A stretch of 64,000 nt of DNA, taken from assembly GCF_026125785.1 (NCBI RefSeq), contig NZ_JAHCKL010000016.1, positions 1 to 64,000 of the forward strand. Direction: 5' to 3'. The notes under the pieces were generated by a model that was not told the DNA's origin, searched no databases, and saw only the letters and a program-made list of their open reading frames with translations. Every line of letters begins with the position of its first letter. Position 1 is the first letter of the stretch. Source of the DNA: Hydrogenophaga sp. (lineage in GTDB: Bacteria > Pseudomonadota > Gammaproteobacteria > Burkholderiales > Burkholderiaceae_C). The position numbers were made by a program, and so were the translations under genes. This document shows, one piece after another, positions 1-9,446 of the stretch.

Positions 1-1193
1 GCGCGGCGGGCGAGGACCTCGAATGCGGGCAGGGTCTTGCCTTCAAGCACCTCCAGGAAAGCCCCGCCGCCGGTGGAGATGTAGCCCACCTCCTTCTCGA
101 TGCCGTACTTGGCGATCGCCGCCAGCGTGTCTCCGCCTCCTGCGATGCTGAACGCGCTGCTCTGCGCGATCGCCTGCGCGATCGCCTTCGTCCCGCCCTC
201 GAACGCCGCGAACTCGAACACCCCCACCGGCCCGTTCCACACGATCGTGCCCGCCGCCTTGAGCTGCTCGGCCAGCCGCGCCGCCGTCTGCGGCCCGATG
301 TCCAGGATCAGGTCGTCCGCCGCCACCTCGCTGGCCGCCTTCACCGTGGCCTCCGCGTCCGCCGCGAACGCCTTGGCCGTCACCACGTCCGTCGGTATCG
401 GCACCTGCGCCCCGCGCGCGGCCATCGCATCGATCACCGCGCGCGCCTCGCTCACCAGCTCCGCCTCGGCCAGGCTCTTGCCGATCGGCAGGCCCTCGGC
501 CAGCATGAAGGTGTTGGCAATGCCTCCGCCCACGATGAGCTGGTCCACGTTTTTCGCCAGGCTCTGCAGGATGGTCAGCTTGGTGCTGACCTTGCTGCCC
601 GCCACGATCGCCACCAGCGGCCTCCTCGGATTCGCCAGCGCCTTGGCGATGGCGTCCATCTCGGCGGCCAGCAGCGGGCCGGCGCAGGCGATGGGCGCGG
701 TCTCGGCGATGCCGTAGGTCGTGCCCTCGGCGCGGTGTGCCGTGCCGAAGGCATCGTGCACGAAGATGTCGCACAGCGCGCCCAGCTTCTTCGCCAGCTC
801 CGGGCTGTTCTTCTTCTCGCCCACGTTGAGCCGGCAGTTCTCCAGCAGCACCACCTCGCCCGGGGCCACCGAGAAATCGCCCTCTATCCAGTTGGAGACC
901 AGCCGCACCGGGCGGTCCATGAGCTCGCCCAAGCGCGCGGCCACCGGTGCGAGCGAGTCCTCGGGCTTGAACGCCCCTTCGCTGGGCCGCCCCAGGTGGC
1001 TGGTCACCATCACCGCCGCCCCCGCATCCAGCGCCAGGCGGATCGCCGGGATGCTCGCTCGGATGCGCGTGTCCTCGGTGATGCGCCCCGCTTCGTCCTG
1101 CGGCACGTTCAGGTCGGCCCGGATGAACACGCGTTGGCCTTTGACGCGGCCCTGGGCACAGAGGTCGGAGAAGCGAATGAAGGAGGAAGACAT
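1..1193 (-). CDS. pgk: Phosphoglycerate kinase, 3' end cut by window edge
   Basis: Catalyses 1,3-bisphosphoglycerate + ADP to 3-phosphoglycerate + ATP in cytosolic glycolysis. Read from ATG at 1193, the protein begins [11 protein letters not shown] and shows the substrate-binding segment [10 protein letters not shown], the hinge-region motif LGRPSEG, the AxxGG-type segment [11 protein letters not shown], and the C-terminal nucleotide-binding segment [12 protein letters not shown] followed by [15 protein letters not shown]. About 397 codons are present, essentially the family's full length of about 390-400 residues, so only the last few codons and stop are probably missing. The gene lies 56 bases downstream of the eptA-like stop on the same strand but has an unrelated role. 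Function is certain; only the 3' end is unseen. Confidence 0.97.
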   Translation of the reverse strand, partial: MSSSFIRFSDLCAQGRVKGQRVFIRADLNVPQDEAGRITEDTRIRASIPAIRLALDAGAAVMVTSHLGRPSEGAFKPEDSLAPVAARLGELMDRPVRLVSNWIEGDFSVAPGEVVLLENCRLNVGEKKNSPELAKKLGALCDIFVHDAFGTAHRAEGTTYGIAETAPIACAGPLLAAEMDAIAKALANPRRPLVAIVAGSKVSTKLTILQSLAKNVDQLIVGGGIANTFMLAEGLPIGKSLAEAELVSEARAVIDAMAARGAQVPIPTDVVTAKAFAADAEATVKAASEVAADDLILDIGPQTAARLAEQLKAAGTIVWNGPVGVFEFAAFEGGTKAIAQAIAQSSAFSIAGGGDTLAAIAKYGIEKEVGYISTGGGAFLEVLEGKTLPAFEVLARR

Positions 1194-1249
1194 GGGATGC
1201 GGGGTTGGGATCGACAAGGAGGAAGCCCGCATTGTAGGAAACCCCTCGC

Positions 1250-2950
1250 TCAGCCGGTACGGCAGGGCTGCAGGGCGTCCAGCGCACGCTGGTGGGCCTT
1301 CGTCTGCACGTCCATCAGGCCCAGCACCGAGTGGAAGTAGTTGTCGTGCGAGATCGGCTCTGCGGCGCGCTGCCGCAGGCAGGCGGATGAGACGCCGCTG
1401 CGCTGCTGCAGGCCCGGCGAAAGCCAGGCGACCATGGGGACCCGGGTTTGCTGCTGCGGCGCCAGCGCATAGGGCACGCCGTGCAGGTAGAGCCCGTTCT
1501 CGCCAAGCGATTCGCCATGGTCGGAGACGTAAATCAGGCCAGTGTCGTACTGGCCGGCCTGGGCACGGGTCTTGAGCCACTGGAGCGAGAGGTCGAGGAA
1601 GTGGTCGGTGTAGGCGATGGTGTTGTCGTAGGCGTTGACCAGTTGGTCGGCCGGACACTCGGCCAGGTTGTTGCTGGCGCATTCGGGCTGGAAGGGCTTG
1701 CGATCGGCCGGCGTGCGCTTGAAGTAGGCCGGCCCGTGGCTGCCCATCTGGTGCATCACCAGCACCACGCCACGCGCACGGCGCGCCGGGTCGAGCGCGG
1801 CGATGCGCTCATCCAGCCCTTCCAGCATGGCCGGGTCGAAGCACTCGGAACCATCGCACAGTCCGGCCACCGGGGTGTCACCGGTGCTGGCGTGCGGCAC
1901 GCGTTCGCACACGCCTTTGCAGCCCGCCTGGTTGTCGATCCAGAGCACGGCCAGGCCGGCACGTTGCAGCACGTCCAGCAGGTTCTCATGCCGCGCCGGC
2001 TTGTCCCCGCCTTCCGCACGCGACAGCGGCGAGAACATGCACGGTACCGAGACGAGGGTGTTGGTGCCGCAGGACTGCGCCTGGCTGAAGTTGGCCAGCC
2101 CCTCCTCGGCCTGCCAGCGCGCCAGGGCGGGTGTGTTGGCGCGCGCATAGCCATTGAGGCCGAAGTTCTGCGCACGCGCGGTCTCGCCCACCACCAGCAG
2201 CAACAGGGGTGGCCGCAGCTGGTGCTGGTAGCTGGCGCCCAGCTTCGCGTCCTCGCCAACCGGCAACAGCGGCTGCACCTGCTGCGGCAACCGATCGCTG
2301 GCGACGCGCACGCCCGCGTACACCGCGTTGAGCGGATTGACCATGTAGCGCAAGTCCCGGTGGTTGCGCATGAGCGAGGCCAGATCCTGGTAGCACAGCA
2401 GCGCCATGCCCACTGCCAGCGCCAGTCCGCCGAGCGCGCCCAGCAAGTTGCGCCCTGTCTGCGGCAACCAGTGGACGGCGTCAAAGGGGCGGCGCCAGAT
2501 CCACCACAAAGGGGGGCCGGCCACCAGCAGGAGCGTCACCGGCAGGTGCCAGGACATCAGGTCGCGCACCTCGCGCACGTCGGTATGGACCACGTTGGCC
2601 AGCATGGTGGGGTCTATCACCACGCCGTACTGCCACATGAAATGGGTGTTGAAGGCCGTCACCACCACCAGCACGGTGGCACCCACCCGGAAGACGCGCG
2701 GCCAGGCCAGCAGGGAAAGCAGCGCCGCAATGCCTCCCACCAGAAGCAGGCCCAGCCCGACCATCAGCACCGGACGGGGCGCAGACCCGGCCAGAGTGCC
2801 CACGCGCTGCCACAGCGGCAGGTTGCCCACCGTCGCCAGCCACAGGGCCAGCAGCCAGACCGTGCGCGCGGGGCCCGACAACCACGGGCCGCGCACGGCA
2901 ACGGCATCGGTGCGCCGGGAGGGTTGACGAAGCAGGAGTTGACCAGGCAT
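1250..2950 (-). CDS. eptA: EptA/MCR-like lipid A phosphoethanolamine transferase
   Basis: Inner-membrane enzyme expected to move phosphoethanolamine from phosphatidylethanolamine to lipid A phosphates, lowering surface charge and polymyxin binding. The 566 residues have about five N-terminal membrane helices (roughly 30-50, 62-83, 88-105, 136-152, 170-186) and a periplasmic alkaline-phosphatase-fold domain. Expected metal and catalytic residues are visible: Glu256 in [11 protein letters not shown], candidate nucleophile Thr296 in SCGTNT, His405 in MGSHGPAY, and Asp477-His478 in VSDHGE. Cysteine pairs 294/304 and 424/432 match the spacing of conserved family disulfides. It follows the sensor kinase gene and has its own PmrA-box-like repeat 54 bases upstream. 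Family membership is firm; lipid A as acceptor is inferred from context. Confidence 0.93.
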   Translation of the reverse strand: MPGQLLLRQPSRRTDAVAVRGPWLSGPARTVWLLALWLATVGNLPLWQRVGTLAGSAPRPVLMVGLGLLLVGGIAALLSLLAWPRVFRVGATVLVVVTAFNTHFMWQYGVVIDPTMLANVVHTDVREVRDLMSWHLPVTLLLVAGPPLWWIWRRPFDAVHWLPQTGRNLLGALGGLALAVGMALLCYQDLASLMRNHRDLRYMVNPLNAVYAGVRVASDRLPQQVQPLLPVGEDAKLGASYQHQLRPPLLLLVVGETARAQNFGLNGYARANTPALARWQAEEGLANFSQAQSCGTNTLVSVPCMFSPLSRAEGGDKPARHENLLDVLQRAGLAVLWIDNQAGCKGVCERVPHASTGDTPVAGLCDGSECFDPAMLEGLDERIAALDPARRARGVVLVMHQMGSHGPAYFKRTPADRKPFQPECASNNLAECPADQLVNAYDNTIAYTDHFLDLSLQWLKTRAQAGQYDTGLIYVSDHGESLGENGLYLHGVPYALAPQQQTRVPMVAWLSPGLQQRSGVSSACLRQRAAEPISHDNYFHSVLGLMDVQTKAHQRALDALQPCRTG

Positions 2951-3003
2951 GGCTGCGCGAGCAAGGCCGGCACATGCCGGCGCGCGCAGTGTGGGAAGCC
3001 CGG

Positions 3004-3020
3004 ATTAAAGCCACCTTAAG
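3004..3020 (-). promoter_or_regulatory. PmrA-box-like direct repeat upstream of eptA
   Basis: On the minus strand the sequence is CTTAAG-GTGGC-TTTAAT: two YTTAA(K) half-sites starting 11 bases apart, the arrangement of the enterobacterial PmrA box. It lies between the kinase stop and the eptA start, so eptA can have its own regulated promoter as well as read-through from pmrAB. The match is seen directly; binding by the regulator at 4374-5078 is inferred. Confidence 0.65.
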
Positions 3021-3024
3021 GCGC

Positions 3025-4377
3025 CTACGGCCCAGGCGCGGGCCAGATCATGTTGAAACGGGTCGTCATGGGCGGCTCCCCGGTGTCGCGCTCCAGGCTG
3101 GCGCCCAGTTGCTCGGCGATGCGGGTCACCAGGCGCAACCCCAGACCCAGACCGTCCGACGGGCGCGCGGGCGCGGGGACACCAGCCCGCTGGCCATCGT
3201 CGCTGACCGAAATGCCTACGCCATCCGCCTGGCGCCACACCGCCACCACCACCTGGGTGCCAGCGGGCGTGTGACGCAGTGCGTTCTCGATCAGGTTGCG
3301 CAGAGCCAGCTCGAGCAGCAGAGGCTGGGCCCGCACGATCACCGCCTCCTTCGGCTGCTCCAGCGAAAGCTCGTGCCCGCTGCGGAAGCCGTCTGGCGCA
3401 TGCAGGGCGACCTGGCGCTCGGCCAGTTCGCCCAGCGCCACGTCGGCCCAGGCCTGCTGGCCCGAGCCATCGGGCCCACCGCGCTGCGCACGCGCCAGGT
3501 CCAGCAACTGCGAAAGGATATGGCCTGCGCGCAGCGCGTTGTCTTCGACCTGGCTCAGGCGCGTGGAAGAGGGATCGCTCTGCGCAGCGCGCGCCTGCAG
3601 GGCGAGCGCCGCCAACGGCGTGCGCAGTTCGTGAGCCACGTCAGACGCGAATTCGCGTTCGCGCCGGGCACGCATCTGCAAGGAGTCGACCAGGGTGTTG
3701 ATCGCCGAAACGGTGCTGGAGAACTCCCGGAAACGGTGTCCCTGGTCCAGCCGCTGGCCAGCCAGCACATCCAGACTGGCCACATCGCGGGACAGCCGGT
3801 TCAGGGGCCGCAGGCCGCGGCGCAGCGCCCACCACAGCAGCACCGCCACCAGCGGCAGCACCAGCAGCGCCGCGCGCGCCAGCTTGAACGACATGTCCCG
3901 CGCGAGGTTGATGCGGTGCCGCATGTCCATCAGCACGGCCACGCGCGCTGGGCCTTCGTCGGCCACGAAGACGCGCCAACGCACCTCGCCGGTGGGCGTG
4001 GTCTGCACGCGCTCGGAAAAGCCCAGCGACAGCGGGTAGCGATCCACGTCGAGCGCCTGCGCAAGCTGGTGGGTGTCGGTCACGAGCGCATCACCCTGCC
4101 AGCGGATGACGGCCACGTCCTGCACATAGGGGCGCGAACGCCGCTGCCCGATGGGTTCGGGCGCCACCGAGGTCGGCCCGGTAACCACGGGCAACCACAG
4201 GCGCGCCACCGCCTCCAGTTGGCCATCCGTCACCTCTTCGGCTTCGTGCTTGCCGGTGTACCAGGCAACCAGGAACAACGTGACCCACACGAGCAGCAAG
4301 ACGCCGACCACCCAACCCCAGAGGTAGCGCCACAGTGTCGGCAAACGCGCAGAGGATGGATCCGCCGCTCCGGTCAC
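3025..4377 (-). CDS. Sensor histidine kinase, PmrB/QseC-like
   Basis: Membrane sensor of a two-component system, 450 residues. TM1 is about residues 20-40 and TM2 about 167-186, enclosing a periplasmic domain of roughly 125 residues that starts with an EAEE (ExxE-type) stretch at 45-48. A HAMP-like linker follows, then the H-box ASDVAHELRTP with phospho-acceptor His249, and a C-terminal ATPase domain with N-box NLIENALRH and G-boxes VSDDGQ and GLGLGLRLV. The start overlaps the regulator stop by 4 bases (translational coupling). PmrB is the natural assignment given the partner, the downstream eptA and the two PmrA-type boxes. The periplasmic domain is larger than the short loop of enterobacterial PmrB, so the signal may differ. 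Confidence 0.92.
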   Translation of the reverse strand: MTGAADPSSARLPTLWRYLWGWVVGVLLLVWVTLFLVAWYTGKHEAEEVTDGQLEAVARLWLPVVTGPTSVAPEPIGQRRSRPYVQDVAVIRWQGDALVTDTHQLAQALDVDRYPLSLGFSERVQTTPTGEVRWRVFVADEGPARVAVLMDMRHRINLARDMSFKLARAALLVLPLVAVLLWWALRRGLRPLNRLSRDVASLDVLAGQRLDQGHRFREFSSTVSAINTLVDSLQMRARREREFASDVAHELRTPLAALALQARAAQSDPSSTRLSQVEDNALRAGHILSQLLDLARAQRGGPDGSGQQAWADVALGELAERQVALHAPDGFRSGHELSLEQPKEAVIVRAQPLLLELALRNLIENALRHTPAGTQVVVAVWRQADGVGISVSDDGQRAGVPAPARPSDGLGLGLRLVTRIAEQLGASLERDTGEPPMTTRFNMIWPAPGP

Positions 4378-5078
4378 GGGGGCGGCTCCTGTCTCGGCAC
4401 GAAATAACCGACGCCTCGCACGGTCTTGATGAGCTGATCGCCCAGCTTGCGGCGCAGGTGGTGGATGTGGACCTCGATGGCGTTGCTTTCCAGCGCTTCG
4501 CCAAACCCATAGAGCGAGGACTCCAGGCGCGCCTTGGACAGCACCTGAGGCCGTGCCTGCAACAAGGTAAGCAGCAGGGCAAACTCCCGCCCGCCCAGGA
4601 CCACCGGCTGCCCGGCGCGCAGCACGGTATGGGCGGCGGGATCGACCACCAGATCGCCATGTTCGATCACAGGACTGCTGCGTCCCCCTGCGCGGCGCAG
4701 CATGGCGCGCACGCGAGCCAGCAGCTCGCTGGCATCGAATGGTTTGATGATGTAGTCGTCCGCGCCACTGTCCAGGCCGCTGACGCGGTCGCTCACGCCA
4801 TCTCGCGCGGTCATGATGAGCACCGGCATGTCACGCCTGGGCAGGCTCTGCCGCCCCGACACAGGCATGGGCTGGCGCCGCAACCGCCCCAGCAGATCCA
4901 GGCCATCGCCGTCGGGAAGGCCCAGGTCCAGGACCATGAAATCGAAAGGCTCGACCAGCAGCGCGGCCCAGCCGGCCGACAACGTGTCGCAGGCATCCAC
5001 CGCATAGCCAGCCTCCCTCAGCGAAGCCTGCAGGCCGCTGGAGATGCCGGGGTCGTCTTCCACCACGAGTGCGCGCAT
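4374..5078 (-). CDS. OmpR/PhoB-type response regulator, PmrA-like
   Basis: DNA-binding response regulator of 234 residues. The receiver domain (1-120) has the acidic pair Asp8-Asp9, the phospho-acceptor Asp51 in MVLDLGLPDGDG, the conserved Thr in IMTARD, and the Lys in DDYIIKPF. A winged-helix domain (about 140-230) ends with the typical EVHIHHLRRKLG and RGVGYF segments. A longer-than-usual insert near 68-85 (RRQPMPVSGRQSLPRRD) interrupts the receiver. It is first in the minus-strand unit regulator - kinase - eptA and divergent from the PAP2 gene; the CTTAA-type direct repeat at 5145-5161 lies 66 bases upstream, so autoregulation is likely. PmrA identity is inferred from context and box sequence. 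Confidence 0.92.
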   Translation of the reverse strand: MRALVVEDDPGISSGLQASLREAGYAVDACDTLSAGWAALLVEPFDFMVLDLGLPDGDGLDLLGRLRRQPMPVSGRQSLPRRDMPVLIMTARDGVSDRVSGLDSGADDYIIKPFDASELLARVRAMLRRAGGRSSPVIEHGDLVVDPAAHTVLRAGQPVVLGGREFALLLTLLQARPQVLSKARLESSLYGFGEALESNAIEVHIHHLRRKLGDQLIKTVRGVGYFVPRQEPPP

Positions 5079-5144
5079 GTCCGTTCGGGGTGTTCTTTCG
5101 AATGATCGGGTCAGAATGTCTCCGGCTCCATTATGGGCGGGTCT

Positions 5145-5161
5145 CTTAAGGAAGACTTAAC
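5145..5161 (+). promoter_or_regulatory. PmrA-box-like direct repeat in divergent promoter region
   Basis: Reads CTTAAGGAAGACTTAAC: two CTTAA half-sites with 11-base start-to-start spacing, as in the PmrA consensus. Because CTTAAG is itself palindromic, the site reads nearly as well on the minus strand (GTTAAG-TCTTC-CTTAAG), so it may serve both the PAP2 gene (start 25 bases downstream) and the regulator gene (start 66 bases away). Confidence 0.65.
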
Positions 5162-5186
5162 CCGCTGGTCGCACAGTGCCGGCCTC

Positions 5187-5885
5187 ATGCAGACCACATC
5201 CTTGCCCCCATCCGTACCATGGCGCGCCCGAGCCGGGTGGAGCGCCGCTTTCGCACTGCCCTTGGCGTGGGATATGAGCGGTCTGGACATGTCCGTGATG
5301 CGCCAGATTGGCAGCGCCAGCGGTTTTGCATTGCAGCATGACTGGCTGCTGGAGCGCATCCTTCACGAGGGCATGCGCCAGGCCGCCACGGTGGCCTTCG
5401 CCATCCTGTGGCTCTGGGCACTCTGGCCCAAGCGCTGGCGCAGCCGTGACGCGTTGCCGACCCGGGAACGGCTGACGGTGGCCGGCCTGGTGGTGCTGTC
5501 CCTGGTGGCCGTCAACCTGATCAAGAACGCCAGCCTCACCAGTTGTCCCTGGGACTGGCGAGCCTTTGGCGGCACGGCCGACCCGGTGGCACATTGGCGA
5601 CTGGGTGTGCCCGACGGTGGCCCTGGACGCTGCTTTCCTGGTGGCCATGCCTCCAGCGGCTTCGCCTTCTTCGCCATATGCCTGCCGTGGCTCATGCCCC
5701 CACAAAGCGCTGGCCAACGGCGCCAGGCCATCGGCCTGCGCTGGCTGGCAGCGGTGCTTCTGGCCGGCTTCGTGGCCGGCGCCGTACAGACCCTGCGCGG
5801 CGCCCACCCACCCAGCCACACCCTCTGGACCCTGCTGATCTGCGCCGGAGTCTCGATCACAGGCTGGCGTGCCCTGCACACCTGA
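5187..5885 (+). CDS. PAP2-family phosphatase (lipid phosphatase)
   Basis: Membrane phosphatase of the PAP2 superfamily, 232 residues with about five to six hydrophobic segments. Visible family motifs are LIKNASLTSCP (first motif, degenerate), FPGGHASSG at 150-158 (equivalent of PSGH) and LRGAHPPSHTLW at 203-214 carrying the catalytic-type Arg and His. Likely substrates are undecaprenyl pyrophosphate, lipid phosphates or lipid A phosphate; none can be fixed from sequence. I chose the ATG at 5187 because the upstream in-frame ATG (5133) would put the PmrA-type box inside the gene. It is divergent from pmrAB-eptA. PAP2 genes also accompany mobile mcr phosphoethanolamine transferases, which supports a shared envelope-modification role. 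Confidence 0.85.
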   Translation: MQTTSLPPSVPWRARAGWSAAFALPLAWDMSGLDMSVMRQIGSASGFALQHDWLLERILHEGMRQAATVAFAILWLWALWPKRWRSRDALPTRERLTVAGLVVLSLVAVNLIKNASLTSCPWDWRAFGGTADPVAHWRLGVPDGGPGRCFPGGHASSGFAFFAICLPWLMPPQSAGQRRQAIGLRWLAAVLLAGFVAGAVQTLRGAHPPSHTLWTLLICAGVSITGWRALHT

Positions 5886-5888
5886 TCA

Positions 5889-5922
5889 GCAGCGACCCGC
5901 GCAGCGGTGGAGCGTGGGGGCC
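5889..5922. repeat. 34-bp intergenic repeat, copy 1
   Basis: Differs from the copy at 5974-6007 by a single base (t/c inside GCGG[T/C]GGAG). Both lie in the spacer between the PAP2 gene and azlD, with an imperfect CCCCGC/GCGGGG-rich inverted segment between them. GC-rich intergenic repeats of this style are common in Comamonadaceae; no coding function is evident. Confidence 0.7.
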
Positions 5923-5973
5923 ACCGACCCCGCCGCAGGGCCGTTCCCAAGGCGGGGTCAGCCCCCTCGGGGG

Positions 5974-6007
5974 GCAGCGACCCGCGCAGCGGCGGAGCGT
6001 GGGGGCC
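5974..6007. repeat. 34-bp intergenic repeat, copy 2
   Basis: Second copy of the repeat at 5889-5922, same orientation, 33 of 34 bases identical. It ends 7 bases before the azlD stop codon on the opposite strand. Confidence 0.7.
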
Positions 6008-6013
6008 TTCCCC

Positions 6014-6349
6014 TCACCACCCCAACCCCAGCCGCAACGGCAGGTACACCAGCATGCCGGTGACGATGGTGCCCAGCACACCGCGTTTCCAGAAGAACCA
6101 GGCCATGCCGGCCGCGGCGGCGAACAGCCGTGCGTCCTGCCAGGTCGGGACCAGCACGCCCTGGGTCGTGACGATCTCGGGAATGACCACCGCAGCGAGC
6201 GCCGCGATGGGCGCGTACTGAAGGCCGCGCTGCGCCCACTGCGGCAGTGTCCAGGGTTTGCTGGAGATGAAGAAAAAGCCGCGCGTGATGACGGTGATGC
6301 AGCCCAGAGCCACGATGGTGGCCAGGGTCATGGGGTCGATGTCAAGCAT
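6014..6349 (-). CDS. azlD: AzlD-family branched-chain amino acid exporter subunit
   Basis: Small inner-membrane protein of 111 residues with four hydrophobic helices (about 5-25, 43-62, 70-85, 90-108). It matches the small AzlD subunit that pairs with AzlC to export branched-chain amino acids. The motif TRGFFFISSKPW after helix 1 and the LPLRLGLGW end fit the family. Its ATG overlaps the end of azlC by 8 bases, so the two are translationally coupled at the 3' end of the def-fmt-azlCD chain. Confidence 0.88.
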   Translation of the reverse strand: MLDIDPMTLATIVALGCITVITRGFFFISSKPWTLPQWAQRGLQYAPIAALAAVVIPEIVTTQGVLVPTWQDARLFAAAAGMAWFFWKRGVLGTIVTGMLVYLPLRLGLGW

Positions 6350-7085
6350 GGTGCCCCCCTTCCCCTGGACCGCCGGACCTCAGCTTGTCGATGGTCAGGC
6401 AGATGGCCACCGCGCTCGCAATGGCCACCAGGATGTTCAGCTTCAGAGGCAAGGCCCAGGCCGCGACCGCGGCCGCACCCGCCACGCCGGCCGACACGAC
6501 GCGCAGCCGGGAGGTCGCCAAGGAACACAGCACGCCCAGCAGCGCCAGGATGCCGGCAAAGCCCAGGCCCCAGGACAATGGAATTACGTTGGCCAACGCG
6601 ATGCCCAGCATGCTGGCGGATATCCACGCCACATAGTTCACCGCGCAATTGCCCATGAGGTAGGCCTGCTGCCGACCGAGTTCATCGGGTGTGCTGCCCA
6701 CATGCGGATAGCGGCGCGAAAAGAAGACATAGCTCAGATCGCCGGTTACATAGCCGGAGACCAGTCGCTCCCAGCGCGGCAGGTGCATGAGGTAGGGCCG
6801 CAGGTGGGCGGAAAAGACCACGAAGCGCAGGTTGACACAGAACGCGGCCGCCAGGATCACCCACATGGGCGTGCCCGACACGATCATGGGAACCGCCGCA
6901 AGCTGCGCGCTGCCGGCATAGACGATGAGCGTCATGAGCACGGCTTCCGCGACCGACAGGCCGGACTGCACCATGGCCACGCCGGTCATCAGTGCCCAGG
7001 CCGCGATGCCCATGGCCACGTTGCCCTGGTCGCGCACGCCTTCCCAGAATTCGTCACGCACCCAGTGTTCGCGCAGGAAAAACAT
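6342..7085 (-). CDS. azlC: AzlC-family branched-chain amino acid exporter
   Basis: Large subunit of an AzlCD-type exporter, 247 residues, with about five to seven membrane helices. The family segment MTLIVYAGSAQLAAVPMI lies near residues 50-67 and is followed by the conserved CVNLRFVVFSAHLRPYL. The start is set at ATG 7085 ([13 protein letters not shown]), which overlaps the fmt stop by one base (TGATG); longer upstream readings run into fmt in another frame. azlD overlaps its 3' end. Substrates (leucine, isoleucine, valine or analogues) are inferred from the family. Confidence 0.9.
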   Translation of the reverse strand: MFFLREHWVRDEFWEGVRDQGNVAMGIAAWALMTGVAMVQSGLSVAEAVLMTLIVYAGSAQLAAVPMIVSGTPMWVILAAAFCVNLRFVVFSAHLRPYLMHLPRWERLVSGYVTGDLSYVFFSRRYPHVGSTPDELGRQQAYLMGNCAVNYVAWISASMLGIALANVIPLSWGLGFAGILALLGVLCSLATSRLRVVSAGVAGAAAVAAWALPLKLNILVAIASAVAICLTIDKLRSGGPGEGGHHA

Positions 7086-8092
7086 CAGCCGCCCTCCGCC
7101 TCTTGTGGTGGTGCATCGAACACCTGGCCCACCGCCAGACCAAAGCCCCGCAGAAAGTCCGCTGCCGCCAAGCGCTTGCCGCCCGCGCGCTGCAGTTCGG
7201 TCAACACCAGCACGCCTTGGCCGGTCTGCACGTGGATCCCGTCTTCGCCCAGAGCCAGCACCTCGCCGGGCTGGGCCATCGGGCCGTCGCCACCGGTGGG
7301 TGCCTGCACCTGTGCGGCCCACACCTTGATCGGCTCACCACCCAGCGCGGTGGACGCCCCAGGAAACGGATTGAAGGCACGCACCCGCCGGGCCAGCACG
7401 GGCGCCGCGGCCACCCAGTCCAGCGCAGCCTCGGCCTTCTGGATCTTGTGCGCATAGGTCACCCCGTCGGCTGGCTGAGCCTGCGCCTGGAGGCCACCAC
7501 AGGCGGCCAGTTCGAGGGCCTCGACGATGAGGCGGGCACCCAGGTCGGCCAGGCGGTCGTGCAGGCTGCCCGTGGTGTCGTCGTCCTGGATGGACAGCGC
7601 TTCGTGAAGCAGCATGGCCCCGGTGTCCAGGCCCTCGTCCATCTGCATGATGGTCACGCCGGTCCGCGCATCGCCCGCCTCGATGGCCCGGTGAATGGGC
7701 GCGGCGCCGCGCCAGCGCGGCAACAGCGAGGCATGGATGTTCAGGCAACCCAGGCCGCGCCCCTGCTGCGTCATCAGCGTCAGCACCCACTGCGGCAGGA
7801 TCAGGCCATAGGCCGCCACCACCATGGCGTCGGCCTTTGCGGCTTCGATGGCCTCGCGAGCACTGCGCGCATCGTCGGGGTAACGGCCGTCCAGTCGGAG
7901 GCTGCGCGGCTGGGCCAGCGTCAGGCCATGCGCCTGAGCAAGCTGCTTGACGGGTGAGGCTTGCAGCTTCATGCCCCGGCCTGCGGGGCGGTCGGGCTGT
8001 GTCAGCACCAGCGGCACCTCAAAGCCGGCGGCCAGCAACCGCTGCAGGGCGGCACGCGCGAATTCCGGCGTGCCGGCAAAAACCAGTTTCAT
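7085..8092 (-). CDS. fmt: Methionyl-tRNA formyltransferase
   Basis: Transfers a formyl group from 10-formyl-THF to initiator Met-tRNA. The 335-residue protein starts [12 protein letters not shown], the canonical family N-terminus, so ATG 8092 is preferred over a TTG four codons upstream. The active-site region is seen as [20 protein letters not shown] followed by HRAI, with [17 protein letters not shown] downstream; the C-terminal OB-like domain begins around [15 protein letters not shown]. It sits in the usual def-fmt neighbourhood, separated from def by a lipoprotein gene and coupled to azlC. Confidence 0.96.
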   Translation of the reverse strand: MKLVFAGTPEFARAALQRLLAAGFEVPLVLTQPDRPAGRGMKLQASPVKQLAQAHGLTLAQPRSLRLDGRYPDDARSAREAIEAAKADAMVVAAYGLILPQWVLTLMTQQGRGLGCLNIHASLLPRWRGAAPIHRAIEAGDARTGVTIMQMDEGLDTGAMLLHEALSIQDDDTTGSLHDRLADLGARLIVEALELAACGGLQAQAQPADGVTYAHKIQKAEAALDWVAAAPVLARRVRAFNPFPGASTALGGEPIKVWAAQVQAPTGGDGPMAQPGEVLALGEDGIHVQTGQGVLVLTELQRAGGKRLAAADFLRGFGLAVGQVFDAPPQEAEGG

Positions 8093-8141
8093 GTGAACAT
8101 TCAATGGAACCCGCCCGGACCCGCAAGCGGGGCGTGGCGGA

Positions 8142-8651
8142 TCAGGAGCGGTCGGGCGGATCCTCGGGCGTGGGCTCGTCGGTGAACATCAGGCGCCGCA
8201 CCACCCCTTCAGGATCGATGTGCACGTGCACCTGCCGGGGGGAATTCGCCTCCAGGAAACGGTAGGTCCAGACGTCGCCGCGAAAGCTGGCCACGCGTTC
8301 GATCAAGGCAGGCCGCCCGAGGTTGCGCAGCACGTCGTCGCGGGTCCAGCGATCGAGCGCGATGTTCTGCTGCAGCCAGTGGATGTCCATTACCTGCTCG
8401 ACCCGGCGCAGGCGGCCACCCGCGTCGAGATCGAGGTTGTAGACCTGTTGCCCCGCCGGCTGGCGCGAGTACTGCAGGCGCAGGCCGTCGGTCAGCGGGT
8501 ACACCGCGCTCGGCGCACCGAGGCGTTTTTCGATCTCCGCGCGGGGCGTACCCGGCTCGACGCGCTCCGGCATGCCCGCGCAGCCCGCGAGCAGCGCGGC
8601 GACGAGGCCGAGCCACAGCACGCGCAGCACACGGGACGGCAGCGTTCTCAT
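8142..8651 (-). CDS. SmpA/OmlA-like lipoprotein
   Basis: Predicted outer-membrane lipoprotein of 169 residues. The signal peptide [18 protein letters not shown] ends in the lipobox LLAGC with Cys at about residue 23. The mature part has two repeats resembling the SmpA/BamE fold: [15 protein letters not shown] and [17 protein letters not shown], the second leading into VWTYRFLE. It could assist envelope assembly, but it is not BamE itself on position or length. The ATG overlaps the def stop (ATGA), so the two are coupled. Confidence 0.78.
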   Translation of the reverse strand: MRTLPSRVLRVLWLGLVAALLAGCAGMPERVEPGTPRAEIEKRLGAPSAVYPLTDGLRLQYSRQPAGQQVYNLDLDAGGRLRRVEQVMDIHWLQQNIALDRWTRDDVLRNLGRPALIERVASFRGDVWTYRFLEANSPRQVHVHIDPEGVVRRLMFTDEPTPEDPPDRS

Positions 8652-9169
8652 GCGCGCTGCACCTCGCGCTGGGCCTTGACCAGCTTGGTCTTGATGCGCC
8701 CCTGCTTGAGCGGTGAAAGGTACTCCACGAAGACCTTGCCCAGCAGGTGGTCCATCTCGTGCTGCATGCACACCGCCAGCATGCCTTCGGCTTCGATCAC
8801 CCGCTCGTGGCCATCGCCATCGAGCGCACGCACACGCACCGCGATCGAGCGCTCCACGCCGTCATAGATACCGGGCACGGAAAGGCAACCCTCTTCACCC
8901 TTGCGTTTCTCGGGGCTGGCCCATTCGATGACCGGGTTGATCAGGACCAACGGCTGATCGCGCGACTCGCTCACATCGATCACGATCACGCGTTCGTGCA
9001 CGTCGACCTGCGTGGCCGCCAGGCCAATGCCATTGGCGTCGTACATCGTGGCGAACATGCTGGCAATCAGTTCACGGATGCGCGCGTCCACCGCCACCAC
9101 TGGCCTTGCCACGGTGTGCAGGCGCGGATCGGGGTAGCGCAGGATAGGCAGGATGGGCGGCGGATTCAT
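8648..9169 (-). CDS. def: Peptide deformylase
   Basis: Metalloenzyme that removes the N-formyl group from nascent proteins. All three family motifs are present in the 173 residues: GIGLAATQ (47-54), EGCLSV (93-98) and the metal site QHEMDH (136-141); the metal ligands are Cys95, His137 and His141. ATG 9169 ([17 protein letters not shown]) is chosen because the family starts just before the RYPDPRL segment; an upstream in-frame start would add a 37-residue low-complexity leader. First gene of the def - lipoprotein - fmt - azlCD chain. Confidence 0.97.
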   Translation of the reverse strand: MNPPPILPILRYPDPRLHTVARPVVAVDARIRELIASMFATMYDANGIGLAATQVDVHERVIVIDVSESRDQPLVLINPVIEWASPEKRKGEEGCLSVPGIYDGVERSIAVRVRALDGDGHERVIEAEGMLAVCMQHEMDHLLGKVFVEYLSPLKQGRIKTKLVKAQREVQRA

Positions 9170-9446
9170 GGTCGAGATGCGACGGGGCGGGCCTTGGGCA
9201 AAAGGGGGTTCCGGGGTCGCCGGGCGACGGCTGGCGGCATGCCGGTGACAGGCGGAAGACGATGTCGCTATTTTCGCCAATTTTGCGACGGGGCGTGAAA
9301 TGCCACCGCCATAAACATTGCCTAATCAATGGCTTGGGCGCAAAATCAAAAGCGACTTGTCAAGACACGAGCACCGTCGGCAAACGGCTGGCAGCCCCTC
9401 CAGGGCCCTGCCAGCGACTCCGGAGGTTGCCGCCCAGGGGCCCCAA

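Noticed and set aside
5133-5186. Upstream start for the PAP2 gene
   Set aside because: Would place the PmrA-type box inside the coding region and adds residues unlike the family N-terminus.
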